A stretch of DNA of 64,000 bases from NCBI RefSeq assembly GCF_042466115.1, contig NZ_JAXHBQ010000001.1, positions 806,001 to 870,000 of the forward strand. The letters run 5' to 3'. Origin of the DNA: SW4 sp042466115 (lineage in GTDB: Bacteria; Pseudomonadota; Alphaproteobacteria; Rhodobacterales; Rhodobacteraceae). Below the pieces are notes generated by a model. It made no database searches, was not told the origin of the DNA, and was given only the letters and a program-made list of their open reading frames with translations. The stretch's first letter is position 1. Each line of letters begins with the position of its first letter. A program made the translations under genes and the position numbers. Positions 17,290 through 27,119 of this stretch are shown piece by piece.

Positions 17290-18564
17290 ATGGACGACGA
17301 CCAAGACCCCCGCACATCCGCCGCACAGGAACGCGGCGTGCGCTATGCCCGTGAACTTGAAAACCATCTGACATGGCTGGATACGATCACCGGCACTGCG
17401 CTGGGGATTCTGGCCGTGGCATCAGGGATTTACACCTATCTTGGTGTCTCGTCCCTGCTGGATGACACCGGCGCGCTCAGCTTTTTTGCGGCGATGGCCT
17501 ATTCCGTGGCCGTGTCTGTGGCGATCTTCGTGTTCTGGTCCTACCTCATGCGCCTATTGCCTGCCGTGCGCACGGCAGGCGCGCGCATCGGCTTGCTCGC
17601 CTCCATGTTGCTAGGCAGTTGCGCGATCATCGCCATGTCATCCTGGCTGAATGCGGCTGCTTTGGCTGGTGCTGCCGCCGTGGAACAGCATTTGGCGAAA
17701 ACCGTGCAAGATTATCAGGGCGCGCTGGAACGCGCCAATGCGGTGGCCGTGGCAGCGCAGGGGCTGGAGCGTGATGTGGCCCGCGTGCGCCAAAGTTTCG
17801 ACGATCTGGGCGAACAAGAGGCCACGGGCCAGTTGTCTGGCATCGCGGGGCAAGGCGCCGTGTTTCGCCTCTTGCGGCAGAAATCCGATGAACTGGCCGG
17901 CCTTGAGGCGCAGATTGCCAGCCAGCAGCCGCTGGTTGACGCCGCCTTTGACGAAGGCAACGCGATCCTGTCGCGGATGCGCGCCCTGACGGTCGAACCC
18001 GGGCCCGTTGATGCACGCTCGGTCCAGTTTTCCGAAGATGCGGTGCGGCTGGCCAATATCATCACGCAATTGCGCCAACTGTCCGTCGCCCCGCTGGTCG
18101 AACGGGCCGCGCAAGACCTGTCGGCCTCGGTCGTGCTGCCGCAACTGGATGGCAGCACCGATGCCAACCGCCAAGACCAGCAGGCCACCATCACGGCGGT
18201 GCTGACCGTGCTGGGCCAGCGCGCCGAAACCCTGCAAGTGGCCGCGCAAGGCGTGCTGGGCATGGCCCCGCCGCAAGAGATTACCTATACGCCGATTTCA
18301 ACGGCCGATGCGGTGATCAAATACGCCGAAAACTTTGTCCCAAGCTGGGCGGGTGCCATCGCGATTGATCTGTTGCCTGCCGTGCTGGTGTTCATCGTCA
18401 TGGTCACCCAAGCCGCCATCAGGTCGGGCCGCGAGGGGGCCGCAAACGAGGACATGATGACACTGGCCGAATTGCGTACCGCCATCGTTGCACTGCGCGA
18501 TGTCGAAGGGGTGATGGATCGCCCAACGCAGCCCGTTCCACCAGACAAACCCAAAGACACATGA
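17290..18564 (+). CDS. Membrane protein with long coiled-coil periplasmic region, unknown function
   Basis: 424 residues. Predicted helices are at about 38-56, 63-84 and 97-117, then a long Ala/Gln/Glu-rich region (120-340) with heptad-like spacing, a fourth helix at about 350-375 and a polar cytoplasmic tail. This suggests an inner-membrane protein projecting a coiled coil into the periplasm. No enzymatic motif seen and no family recognised. ATG 17290 has a GGAGAG site. The stop overlaps the next start (ATGA), coupling it to a predicted envelope ClpP-like protease; a shared role, for example scaffold or substrate recruitment, is inference only. Confidence 0.65.
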   Translation: MDDDQDPRTSAAQERGVRYARELENHLTWLDTITGTALGILAVASGIYTYLGVSSLLDDTGALSFFAAMAYSVAVSVAIFVFWSYLMRLLPAVRTAGARIGLLASMLLGSCAIIAMSSWLNAAALAGAAAVEQHLAKTVQDYQGALERANAVAVAAQGLERDVARVRQSFDDLGEQEATGQLSGIAGQGAVFRLLRQKSDELAGLEAQIASQQPLVDAAFDEGNAILSRMRALTVEPGPVDARSVQFSEDAVRLANIITQLRQLSVAPLVERAAQDLSASVVLPQLDGSTDANRQDQQATITAVLTVLGQRAETLQVAAQGVLGMAPPQEITYTPISTADAVIKYAENFVPSWAGAIAIDLLPAVLVFIVMVTQAAIRSGREGAANEDMMTLAELRTAIVALRDVEGVMDRPTQPVPPDKPKDT

Positions 18565-19364
18565 CCGCGCCGCCAGACCTGCCTACAGACGTGCAAGACG
18601 ACAAGCCGTTTCAGGCCAAGCGGATCATTCAGGCCGTCTTGATTGTGCAACTGGGCATCGCCGCGATCCTGTTTGGCGCTGATCTGTTGCCAAGCCTTGG
18701 CCGTCTGATCGCGCCCTCGGATGCGCCCGCCCTGACTCAGCCTGCCAGCCCCGGCGATCAGACCCGCCGCTTTAGCCCGCGCGATGTGCCCACCCGTGCG
18801 CCCAATCCCGGCACGCGCCCTGTGCCAGCCAACACGGATATGCCCACCCGCCTCGCGTTTGAATTCATCACATGGGAGGACACCCCCGCCCTGACCCTGA
18901 CAGGCGCGATCGAGGCAGGTGACGCGGAACGTTTCGCCGATGCGCTTGCCCTGAACGACGCGCCGCAGGTCGTGTTTCTGAACAGCCCCGGCGGATCGGT
19001 GTATGACGCGCTCGAAATTGGCCGCGCCCTGCGTGATCTCGATGTGACCACGCGGCTGACCGCCAGCGATATCTGCCTGTCCGCCTGCCCCTATATCTTT
19101 GCCGCAGGCACCGCGCGGATTGCCGAAGATGACGCGTGGCTGGGTGTGCATCAGCACTTCTTTGACGAAAACACCGTCCTGCCGGCCTTTCTGGCGGTCG
19201 AGGACATCCAGCGCGGTCAGGCCGAGGTGGTCGGCTATCTTGATGACATGGGCGTTGATCTGCGGATCATGCAGCCCGCCATGGCGACCCCGCCCGACGA
19301 GATTTACTTGCTGACGCCGCAGGAACGCACAGATTACAATCTTACCACACCCCTGCCGGAATGA
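18561..19364 (+). CDS. Membrane-anchored ClpP-like serine protease (COG3904-type)
   Basis: 267 residues: an N-terminal membrane helix (about 23-43), a Pro-rich linker to about 95, then a crotonase/ClpP-fold domain. The oxyanion strand FLNSPGGSVYDAL is followed by the nucleophile region ICLSACPYIFAAG with Ser174, then GVHQHFF with His197 in the place of the ClpP catalytic His. Such proteins (COG3904, predicted periplasmic) resemble SppA or NfeD-type membrane proteases. It probably faces the periplasm. Translationally coupled to the preceding coiled-coil membrane protein by a 4-base overlap. Substrate unknown. The third catalytic residue was not identified. Confidence 0.72.
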   Translation: MTAPPDLPTDVQDDKPFQAKRIIQAVLIVQLGIAAILFGADLLPSLGRLIAPSDAPALTQPASPGDQTRRFSPRDVPTRAPNPGTRPVPANTDMPTRLAFEFITWEDTPALTLTGAIEAGDAERFADALALNDAPQVVFLNSPGGSVYDALEIGRALRDLDVTTRLTASDICLSACPYIFAAGTARIAEDDAWLGVHQHFFDENTVLPAFLAVEDIQRGQAEVVGYLDDMGVDLRIMQPAMATPPDEIYLLTPQERTDYNLTTPLPE

Positions 19365-19377
19365 CTGCATAAACCGC

Positions 19378-19408
19378 TTGACCTGGAGTGACTCCAGCCT
19401 GTTATCGA
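19378..19408 (+). promoter_or_regulatory. MerR-type promoter/operator upstream of the MerR regulator
   Basis: A -35 element TTGACC (19378-19383) is followed by the dyad CTGGAGTGACTCCAG (19383-19397) and a weak -10 TATCGA (19403-19408). The spacing is 19 bases, the elongated spacer typical of promoters that MerR proteins bind and distort. It lies 25 bases before the merR-type gene, so autoregulation and control of the linked aldo/keto reductase are likely. The dyad is seen directly; the regulator-site pairing is inferred from family behaviour. Confidence 0.6.
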
Positions 19409-19433
19409 CGGTCCATCACGCAAAGGGACCGTC

Positions 19434-19793
19434 ATGACAATCGCAGAAATCGCCGCGCTGTCGGGGCTAAGTATCGACACGATCCGGTTCTACGAAAAAG
19501 AGGGGCTGTTGCCCCCCATTCCGCGGGACGGACGCGGCTGGCGGGTGTTCACGCCGGATGCAATCGACTGGCTGGTCACGCTTGGCCGCCTGCGCCGCAC
19601 CGGAATGCCGCTGGCGGATATGACGGCCTTTGCCCGCTCGGCCCACGGACCGGATGCAGAAACCCGTGCGCAGGAAATCATGCGTCGCAACCTGCTGGCG
19701 GCCCACGCCGCGCGGCTGGCCGGCAAACGCGCCGATCTTGACGCCTGCGCCGCCTACCTTGCGAAAAAAATCGCGATCTATGGAAAGGATTGA
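19434..19793 (+). CDS. MerR-family transcriptional regulator
   Basis: 119 residues. The N-terminal winged helix-turn-helix begins MTIAEIAALSGLSIDTIRFYEKEGLLPPI, the diagnostic MerR layout, here followed by RVFTPDAIDWL. A short C-terminal dimerisation helix follows (about 80-115) with one Cys (about residue 106) and no metal-binding loop. This resembles MerR members paired with oxidoreductases more than metal sensors. AAAGGGA ribosome-binding site. The aldo/keto reductase starts four bases after its stop, so they form an operon behind a MerR-type promoter. Inducer unknown. Confidence 0.88.
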   Translation: MTIAEIAALSGLSIDTIRFYEKEGLLPPIPRDGRGWRVFTPDAIDWLVTLGRLRRTGMPLADMTAFARSAHGPDAETRAQEIMRRNLLAAHAARLAGKRADLDACAAYLAKKIAIYGKD

Positions 19794-19797
19794 CCCA

Positions 19798-20796
19798 ATG
19801 CACAGCACGACAGACTGGAACGACACGCCCCTTCCCGCCCTTGGCATGGGCTGCTGGGCCATTGGCGGACCGTTTTACGCAGGCGACGATCCTGTGGGCT
19901 GGGGCGCGTCTGATGACGATACTTCGCGCGCGACGCTTCTTGCGGCCTATGATGCGGGGTTGCGGCTTTTCGATACAGCGCAGGCCTATGGCTGTGGCCA
20001 TTCGGAAACCCTGTTGGGCGAGGTGTTGGCCGACAAACCCGATGCGCGGATCGTCACCAAGGTCGGAATCGGCATTGATCCGGCCACACGCCAGATCACC
20101 GGTCTTGTCACTGATCCCGCCGCGATCCGCACTGCCTTTGATGCCTCGCGCAAGCGCCTGCGCCGCGATGTGATCGACCTTGCACTGGTGCACCCGAACG
20201 AATTCTCCGTGGCCGAGGCCGCGCCGGTGTTCGACCTGCTGGCAGATCTGCACGCGCAGGGCCAGATCCGCGCATTCGGCTGGAGCACCGATTTCCCCGA
20301 CAAGGCCCGCGCTTATGCGGACCGCGACGGGTTTGGCGCGGTGGAATACGCGGCCAACGTATTCTTTGCCGCAGAACAGATCAGCGCGGCGATGTCGGAC
20401 ATTAAGGCAACCGCGCTGATCCGCTCACCACTGGCGATGGGCCTGCTGGGCGGGCGGATCACACCTGATACCGAAGTGCCTGCAAATGATGTGCGCGCCC
20501 GTGAAAACGACAATATGGATTGGTTCACGGGGCGGCGCATGACCCCGCATTATGCCCATCGCCTTGCGGCGATCCGGTCCTGCCTGACAGTCGGCGGGCG
20601 CACGCTGGCGCAGGGCGCAATCGGCTGGCTATGGGCGCGTCACGCAGGCGCGATCCCCGTGCCGGGCATGCGCACGCCCGCGCAGGTCGCCGATCTGGTC
20701 GGGGCGCTGGCGCATGGCCCCCTGCCCGCCAACACCATGGCCGAGATCGAGCGCCTGATAGATCGCCCGCCCGAAGGCCCACCGCGCGCGCGATAA
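19798..20796 (+). CDS. Aldo/keto reductase
   Basis: 332-residue NADPH-dependent (beta/alpha)8 oxidoreductase. Tetrad residues are visible: Asp in FDTAQAYG, Tyr in the same segment, Lys in IVTKVGIG and His in LALVHPNE. The NADP-binding C-terminal segment is AIPVPGMRTPAQV. The start is ATG 19798 with GGAAAGGA upstream; the open frame further upstream overlaps merR and is out of character. It is co-transcribed with the MerR regulator, which suggests induction by its own substrate or a reactive carbonyl. Substrate not predictable. Confidence 0.9.
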   Translation: MHSTTDWNDTPLPALGMGCWAIGGPFYAGDDPVGWGASDDDTSRATLLAAYDAGLRLFDTAQAYGCGHSETLLGEVLADKPDARIVTKVGIGIDPATRQITGLVTDPAAIRTAFDASRKRLRRDVIDLALVHPNEFSVAEAAPVFDLLADLHAQGQIRAFGWSTDFPDKARAYADRDGFGAVEYAANVFFAAEQISAAMSDIKATALIRSPLAMGLLGGRITPDTEVPANDVRARENDNMDWFTGRRMTPHYAHRLAAIRSCLTVGGRTLAQGAIGWLWARHAGAIPVPGMRTPAQVADLVGALAHGPLPANTMAEIERLIDRPPEGPPRAR

Positions 20797-20850
20797 GGCA
20801 ACTGACCCTTTGCCCTTGACCTTGCCCGCCCGCCTGTCAAAACAACGCCC

Positions 20851-21888
20851 ATGAGCACAGGTTCCCTTACAGTTGATGTTGACGCCCTCGTGGGCAACTG
20901 GCGCGCGCTTGATGCGATGTCGGATGTTGAAACCGCCGCCGTGGTCAAGGCGGATGGCTATGGGCTGGGGGCTGCGAAAGTGGCGCGCGCCCTGGCCAAG
21001 GCCGGTGCGCGCAAGTTTTTCGTCGCCGTCGCCGAGGAAGGTGCCGCCGTGCGCCAGGCCCTTGGCCCCAATGCGGAAATCTGCGTGTTCAGCGGCCATA
21101 TGCGCGGCGACACCGAAATGATCGCCGATCTGATGTTGACGCCGATGCTCAATTCCATCGGCCAGGTCACGCGCCATTTCGAAAGCCTGCCGGGCCATCC
21201 GTTTGGCATCCAGCTTGATACAGGGATGAACCGGCTGGGCATGGAAATCGGCGAATGGGCCGCGATTGCCGAGACGGCGATTGGGGCGGGGCCGACGCTG
21301 GTCATGTCGCATCTGGCCTGCGCCGATGACCCCGACCATCCGATGAACGCGCAGCAGCTGGCGCAGTTTCACCTGATGACCGATGGTATTTCGGTGCCGC
21401 GTTCGCTGGCAGCGACGGGCGGCATTTTGCTGGGGCCGCAATACCACTTTGACCTGACCCGCCCCGGTGTCGGCCTTTATGGCGGCGCGCCCTTTGGGGA
21501 TGCGCGCGCCGTGGCCCATCTGGACCTGCCGGTCGTGCAAATCCGCGATGTGGAAGCAGGCGAAACCGTGGGCTATGGCAACAGCTGGACCGCCGCGCGC
21601 GACAGCCGCATCGCCACCCTGTCCACAGGCTATGCGGACGGGGTGTTGCGCGCCTTGTCGGACAAAGTGACCCTATGGCATGGCGATCAGCCCTGCCCGC
21701 TGGTGGGGCGTGTCTCGATGGACCTGATGGGCGTCGATGTGACCGATCTGGCCGAAGCACCGCAATCCCTTTCGCTGCTGAACGCCACCCAAACCGTTGA
21801 TGACCTTGCCGCCCTTGCCGGCACCATCGGTTATGAAATCCTGACTTCCTTGGGGCCGCGTTACGCACGCCGCTATGCGGGCGGATGA
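20851..21888 (+). CDS. alr: Alanine racemase
   Basis: 345-residue PLP enzyme making D-alanine for peptidoglycan. The PLP Lys33 is in VVKADGYGLGA at the N-terminal barrel. LDTGMNRLGM, HLACADDPDHPMN, RPGVGLYGG, and the C-terminal domain motifs VGYGNSW (catalytic Tyr) and GRVSMDLMGVDVTDL are all present. Slightly short for the family but complete. Its stop overlaps the start of the MlaE-like permease (ATGA), giving an alr-mlaE-mlaF unit, so cell-wall and outer-membrane lipid functions are co-expressed. Confidence 0.96.
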   Translation: MSTGSLTVDVDALVGNWRALDAMSDVETAAVVKADGYGLGAAKVARALAKAGARKFFVAVAEEGAAVRQALGPNAEICVFSGHMRGDTEMIADLMLTPMLNSIGQVTRHFESLPGHPFGIQLDTGMNRLGMEIGEWAAIAETAIGAGPTLVMSHLACADDPDHPMNAQQLAQFHLMTDGISVPRSLAATGGILLGPQYHFDLTRPGVGLYGGAPFGDARAVAHLDLPVVQIRDVEAGETVGYGNSWTAARDSRIATLSTGYADGVLRALSDKVTLWHGDQPCPLVGRVSMDLMGVDVTDLAEAPQSLSLLNATQTVDDLAALAGTIGYEILTSLGPRYARRYAGG

Positions 21889-22661
21889 TGCGGTTTCTTG
21901 CCTCTCTCGGTGCGGCCGTGCTGGCGATGTTTGCCGCTATCGGGCGGGTCGTGATCTTTACCGCGCAGACCCTAAGCCACCTTGCGCGCCCGCCGTTTTA
22001 CCCGCGCGAGTTCGGCCATGCCCTGATGCAGATCGGATATTTTTCCCTGCCGGTTGTGGGCCTGACCGCCTTTTTCACCGGCGGCGCGCTGGCCTTGCAG
22101 ATCTACGCCGGCAGCGCACGTTTTTCAGCCGAGGCCGTGGTGCCCCAGATCGTGGCCATCGGCATGGTGCGCGAGCTTGGGCCCGTGTTGGTGGGCCTGA
22201 TGATCGCGGCGCGGGTCACGTCCTCCATCGCCGCCGAAATCGCCACGATGAAGGTCACGGAACAGATTGATGCGCTTGTCACCCTGTCCACGCACCCGAT
22301 GAAATACCTGACCCTGCCGCGCGTGCTGGCCGCAACGCTGATGATGCCGGTGCTGGTTGGTGTGGGCGATGTGATCGGCATTTTCGGCGGCTATGTCGTT
22401 GGCACGCAGCGGCTGGGCTTCAACGCCTCCGCCTATCTGCAAAACACCGCCGATTTCCTTGAGGTGCGCGATGTGGTGTCCTCGCTGGTCAAGGGGGCGG
22501 TGTTCGGGTTTATCGCGGCCTTGATGGGGTGTTATTACGGCATGAATTCCGCGCGCGGCGCGATGGGCGTGGGCCGCGCCACCAAAGGGTCTGTCGTGGC
22601 TGCCGCCGTGCTGATCCTGGCCGCGAATTTCCTTCTGACAGAGGCGTTCTTTTCAGCATGA
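21885..22661 (+). CDS. mlaE: MlaE-family ABC transporter permease
   Basis: 258-residue inner-membrane permease of the MlaE/YrbE family, moving phospholipids between the inner membrane and a periplasmic MCE protein. Five or six hydrophobic segments are present; family signatures include GGALALQIY, a VVPQIVAIGMVRELGPVLVG stretch read as 20 residues, and EIATMKVTEQIDAL. It overlaps alr and mlaF by four bases each. The MCE-domain subunit (MlaD) and periplasmic carrier genes are not adjacent, so they must be encoded elsewhere. Confidence 0.92.
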   Translation: MMRFLASLGAAVLAMFAAIGRVVIFTAQTLSHLARPPFYPREFGHALMQIGYFSLPVVGLTAFFTGGALALQIYAGSARFSAEAVVPQIVAIGMVRELGPVLVGLMIAARVTSSIAAEIATMKVTEQIDALVTLSTHPMKYLTLPRVLAATLMMPVLVGVGDVIGIFGGYVVGTQRLGFNASAYLQNTADFLEVRDVVSSLVKGAVFGFIAALMGCYYGMNSARGAMGVGRATKGSVVAAAVLILAANFLLTEAFFSA

Positions 22662-23404
22662 TCCGCCTTACCGATGTTCATAAATCCTTTGGCAGCAACC
22701 ACGTGCTGCGCGGCGTGAACCTGCATGTGCCCAAGGGGCAGTCCATGGTCGTTATCGGCGGGTCAGGCACCGGCAAATCCGTGCTGATCAAATCGGTGCT
22801 GGGGTTGGTCACGCCCGAAAGCGGCACCATCGAAGTTGACGGCGCTGATGTCACGCAGGCAGACCGGGATGCGTTTCTTGCGCGTTTCGGCATGTTGTTT
22901 CAGGGGGCCGCCCTGTTTGACAGCCTGCCTGTCTGGCAAAACGTCGCCTTTCGCCTGCTGCGCGGATCGCTTGCGCAGCCTTGGGATCAGGCACGCGCTG
23001 TCGCCATCGACAAACTGCGCCGTGTGGGTTTGGACGCGGATGTGGCTGATCGCCTGCCCGCCGAACTGTCGGGGGGTATGCAAAAACGTGTTGGCCTTGC
23101 GCGCGCCATCGCCGCTGATCCCGAAATCATCTTTTTCGACGAACCCACCACCGGCCTTGATCCGATCATGGCCGGCGTGATCAACGACCTGATCCGCGAA
23201 ATCGTCACCGAAATGGGCGCAACAGCCGTAACAATCACCCACGATATGACATCCGTGCGTGCCATCGCCGATCAGGTGGCGATGCTGCATGACGGCAAGG
23301 TGCGCTGGTGCGGCCCGATCAACGATCTGGACTCAACGGACGATCCCTATGTGCAGCAGTTCATCCATGGCCGCGCCGAGGGGCCGATTGCCGCAGTGCG
23401 GTAA
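22658..23404 (+). CDS. mlaF: MlaF-type ABC transporter ATP-binding protein
   Basis: 248-residue ATPase driving the MlaE permease. It has Walker A VIGGSGTGKSV, signature LSGGMQKRVGLARA and Walker B IIFFDEPTTGLDP, then ITHDMTSVR as the switch His. The LSGGM signature is typical of MlaF rather than general importers. ATG 22658 overlaps the mlaE stop (ATGA). It is the last gene of the alr-mlaE-mlaF unit; 354 bases without a confident gene follow. Confidence 0.93.
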   Translation: MIRLTDVHKSFGSNHVLRGVNLHVPKGQSMVVIGGSGTGKSVLIKSVLGLVTPESGTIEVDGADVTQADRDAFLARFGMLFQGAALFDSLPVWQNVAFRLLRGSLAQPWDQARAVAIDKLRRVGLDADVADRLPAELSGGMQKRVGLARAIAADPEIIFFDEPTTGLDPIMAGVINDLIREIVTEMGATAVTITHDMTSVRAIADQVAMLHDGKVRWCGPINDLDSTDDPYVQQFIHGRAEGPIAAVR

Positions 23405-23758
23405 CGCCGAATCAGATGTGTTGCCGATCTGGCGACAATGCCGCCTGAAACCATGGGATTATCGCGCCAAACTGCCCTTTTGCCCCCAAGACCGTGGCAA
23501 AAATATGTGCACGACGTGCGACCTGCATCGCGCCTTTTACGGCACCACCCGATGACCCGAACCCCGCGTAAACCCCAATGGGATAAGCGGTTTTTCGCCG
23601 AAACCCGCTGTCGTGGTCGGCAATAATCACCCGCCCCACGCACCCGCGACAAAGTCACGAAACCGCAATTGCGGCACGGCACACGAATTTCCCCTTTGGC
23701 GACATATGGTTAATCGCTTATCCTAAGGCTTCACGTCAACGTCTGGGGGGACTGACCT
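23405..23758. other. Intergenic stretch without a supported gene
   Basis: 354 bases between mlaF and the next plus-strand gene. Small open frames exist on both strands (for example minus 23412-23639 from a GTG, and a 16-codon plus frame at 23504-23554), but none has a clear ribosome-binding site, recognisable family or distinct codon use. The 3' part before the GTG at 23759 presumably holds its promoter. No terminator with a T-run was seen. Confidence 0.4.
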
Positions 23759-24517
23759 GTGTCTGTACGATCTGCCATGTTCGGCATCCAACGCGCGCTC
23801 CACGGTGTCGCACTGTTCAGCATCATCGCCTTGGCGCTGGCGGTCGTTGGCTACACGATTGTCTGCGCGCTTGGCTTGGCCCCTTGGCTGACCTTTGAAG
23901 CACAGTTCGGCGCATGGCACGTCCCCGCTGCGGGCCAGATCGTGCAAATCGCCGTGACCTTTTTACTGGTGTCGCTTGCCTTTTTTATCCCCAGCTCGCG
24001 CCGGATCCTGACGCTTGAACACAGCCACCGCGACTTTAGCCTGTCGATGGATGACGTGGCCCGCGCCTATCACCTGTGCCACACGGCCGATCGCGCTGGT
24101 GTCTTCACCCTCAGTTCCGAATTTGACGCCGTGCGTGAACGCCTTGCCTACCTGCGCGATCACCCCGAACTTGGCACGCTTGAAAACGAGGTTCTTGAAC
24201 TGGCCGCACAGATGAGCAAGCAATCGCGCCACTTGGCCGATGTCTATTCCGACGAAAAAGTCGCCCGCGCCAAAACCTTCCTGCGCCAACGTCAGGAAGA
24301 GGCCGAAAGCCAGCAACAAAAGATCGTCGAGGCCTTGCACGCCTGCCGTGAAATCCGCAAATGGTCGCAGCAGGTCGAACTGGAGGAAAGCGTGGTCGCC
24401 AGCCAGTTGTCACAGCTTGAAGAACAGCTTGAAGCGACCCTGCCCGCCCTTGGCTACAGCCTTGGTCGTGACAGCGCCAATGTCGTGCCTTTGGGTGAAC
24501 GTCCGGCGGCCGAGTAG
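23759..24517 (+). CDS. Two-helix membrane protein with cytoplasmic coiled coil, unknown function
   Basis: 252 residues from GTG 23759, with a purine-rich GGGGGGAC site. Membrane helices are at about 15-40 and 58-80. The rest is Glu/Gln/Arg-rich with heptad patterns, especially 140-230 (LRQRQEEAESQQQKIVEAL), ending in a polar tail. Rhodobacterales homologues are often labelled DNA repair protein without visible basis. No enzymatic motif seen. It lies between the mla unit and a PqiA-like gene, so an envelope role is conceivable, but that is context only. Confidence 0.6.
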   Translation: MSVRSAMFGIQRALHGVALFSIIALALAVVGYTIVCALGLAPWLTFEAQFGAWHVPAAGQIVQIAVTFLLVSLAFFIPSSRRILTLEHSHRDFSLSMDDVARAYHLCHTADRAGVFTLSSEFDAVRERLAYLRDHPELGTLENEVLELAAQMSKQSRHLADVYSDEKVARAKTFLRQRQEEAESQQQKIVEALHACREIRKWSQQVELEESVVASQLSQLEEQLEATLPALGYSLGRDSANVVPLGERPAAE

Positions 24518-24556
24518 CCCTTGCGCAGGCGCGCCATCCCCGCCACATAGTTTCCC

Positions 24557-25000
24557 ATGATGATCGCGCTGCGCTATCTTAACCTGATCCTGTTGGTCCT
24601 GTTCCCGGTTGCGTGGTTCGCGCCACTGATGCGCGCGGGCCTGCTGCCGCTGTTTGGCCTCTCGGAAATCAGCGTCATATCAGGCCTGCAGTCGTTGTGG
24701 GAAAGTGATGTCGCATTGGCCCTCCTCGTCACCGGATTCGCCCTTTTTGCGCCCTACCTGAAAACCATCGGCCTCGCGCTGGTGCATTTCGGCCTGTTGC
24801 GCCGCAAAGTGCTGCCGGTGCTGTCCTATATGGGCAAACTGGCGATGGCCGATATCTTCTTGATCGCGCTTTATATCGTCGTCGTCAAAGGCGTGGGCTG
24901 GGCCAAGGTCGAAACGGCGTGGGGCCTCTATCTATTCACCGCCTGCATCCTCGCCAGCATCGCCATTTCAACGCTCACCATGCGGGCCTTAAAAAAGTAA
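24557..25000 (+). CDS. PqiA-domain (paraquat-inducible protein A-like) membrane protein
   Basis: 147 residues with four predicted membrane helices. The sequence MGKLAMADIFLIALYIVVVKG matches the conserved PqiA segment in which a charged K-x-x-M-x-D precedes a helix; in this family it reads roughly KW-M-DVF. PqiA proteins are membrane partners of MCE-type lipid transport proteins. This is a single-domain version without the N-terminal cysteine zinc ribbon of enterobacterial PqiA. It starts 39 bases after the preceding gene. The nearby mlaEF genes fit a lipid-transport theme, but no PqiB-like gene is adjacent. Confidence 0.7.
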   Translation: MMIALRYLNLILLVLFPVAWFAPLMRAGLLPLFGLSEISVISGLQSLWESDVALALLVTGFALFAPYLKTIGLALVHFGLLRRKVLPVLSYMGKLAMADIFLIALYIVVVKGVGWAKVETAWGLYLFTACILASIAISTLTMRALKK

Positions 25001-25026
25001 CATCTCATCTTGCCAAAAATATCCCC

Positions 25027-25042
25027 GCCGGAGGCATCCGGC
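25027..25042. repeat. Short hairpin resembling a Roseobacter intergenic element
   Basis: GCCGGA (25027-25032) and TCCGGC (25037-25042) pair around GGCA, directly after TTGCCAAAAATATCCCC (about 25010-25026). From memory, AAAATATCCC followed by a GC hairpin is a frequent intergenic element in Roseobacter genomes. Only one copy is visible here, so repeat status is not shown by this window. It sits between the pqiA-like gene and radA and has no T-run. Confidence 0.3.
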
Positions 25043-25079
25043 ACTTGCCACACACGCGCCCTTGGGACAAAAGTAGAAC

Positions 25080-26446
<1,367 letters not shown>

Positions 26447-26466
26447 CGCCGCGCAAGGAAAGACAC

Positions 26467-27027
26467 ATGGATAGCTTCACCATTATCGACGGCGTCGTTG
26501 CCATTCTCATCGTGCTGTCCGCGCTGCTGGCCTATTCACGCGGCTTTGTGCGCGAGGCAATGGCGATCGCCGGCTGGATCGGCGCGACGATCCTTGCCTT
26601 TATCTTTGCCGATCAGGTGCAGCCGTTGATCCGCCAGATCCCCGTGGTGGGTGATTTCATCGGTGACAGCTGCGAGTTGAGCATCATTGCCGCCTTTGCC
26701 GCCGTCTTTGCCGTGGCGCTGGTGATTTTTTCGATCTTTACGCCGCTGTTTTCCAGCCTCGTGCAGCGCTCGGCCCTTGGCGGGCTTGATCAGGGCGTAG
26801 GGTTCCTGTTCGGTGTCTTTCGCGGCATCCTGCTCGTTGCGGTGGCCTTTTTCGTCTATGAAACCGTGCTCACGGCGCAGGACATCGCAATGGTCGAAGA
26901 CAGCCGCGCCAAGGCCGTGTTCGGCCGGATGACCGGCCAGATCGGCGACCGCGACCCCGAAGCCGCGCTGGGCTGGATCACCACGCAATACGAACAGCTT
27001 GTCGGTGGCTGCGGCGCGGTCGAGTAA
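26467..27027 (+). CDS. cvpA: CvpA-family membrane protein
   Basis: 186 residues with four predicted membrane helices. The start DGVVAILIVLSALLAYSRGFVREAM and the following GWIGATILAF match the CvpA/colicin V production family; the SRGFVREA segment is its best signature. It lies between radA and purF, and cvpA-purF adjacency is conserved in many proteobacteria. The molecular role is unresolved; it has been linked to envelope function. The C-terminal 50 residues are soluble. Confidence 0.9.
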   Translation: MDSFTIIDGVVAILIVLSALLAYSRGFVREAMAIAGWIGATILAFIFADQVQPLIRQIPVVGDFIGDSCELSIIAAFAAVFAVALVIFSIFTPLFSSLVQRSALGGLDQGVGFLFGVFRGILLVAVAFFVYETVLTAQDIAMVEDSRAKAVFGRMTGQIGDRDPEAALGWITTQYEQLVGGCGAVE

Positions 27028-27119
27028 CAACCACACCAACGTGATAGTTTCGTGACACTGCCCGCCCAACCGACTAAGACGGGGGCAAGCGAAACCCTCG
27101 GATTCGGAGCTGCCCTCCC

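Noticed and set aside
23412..23639. Minus-strand 75-codon frame downstream of mlaF
   Set aside because: GTG start without a ribosome-binding site and no family resemblance.
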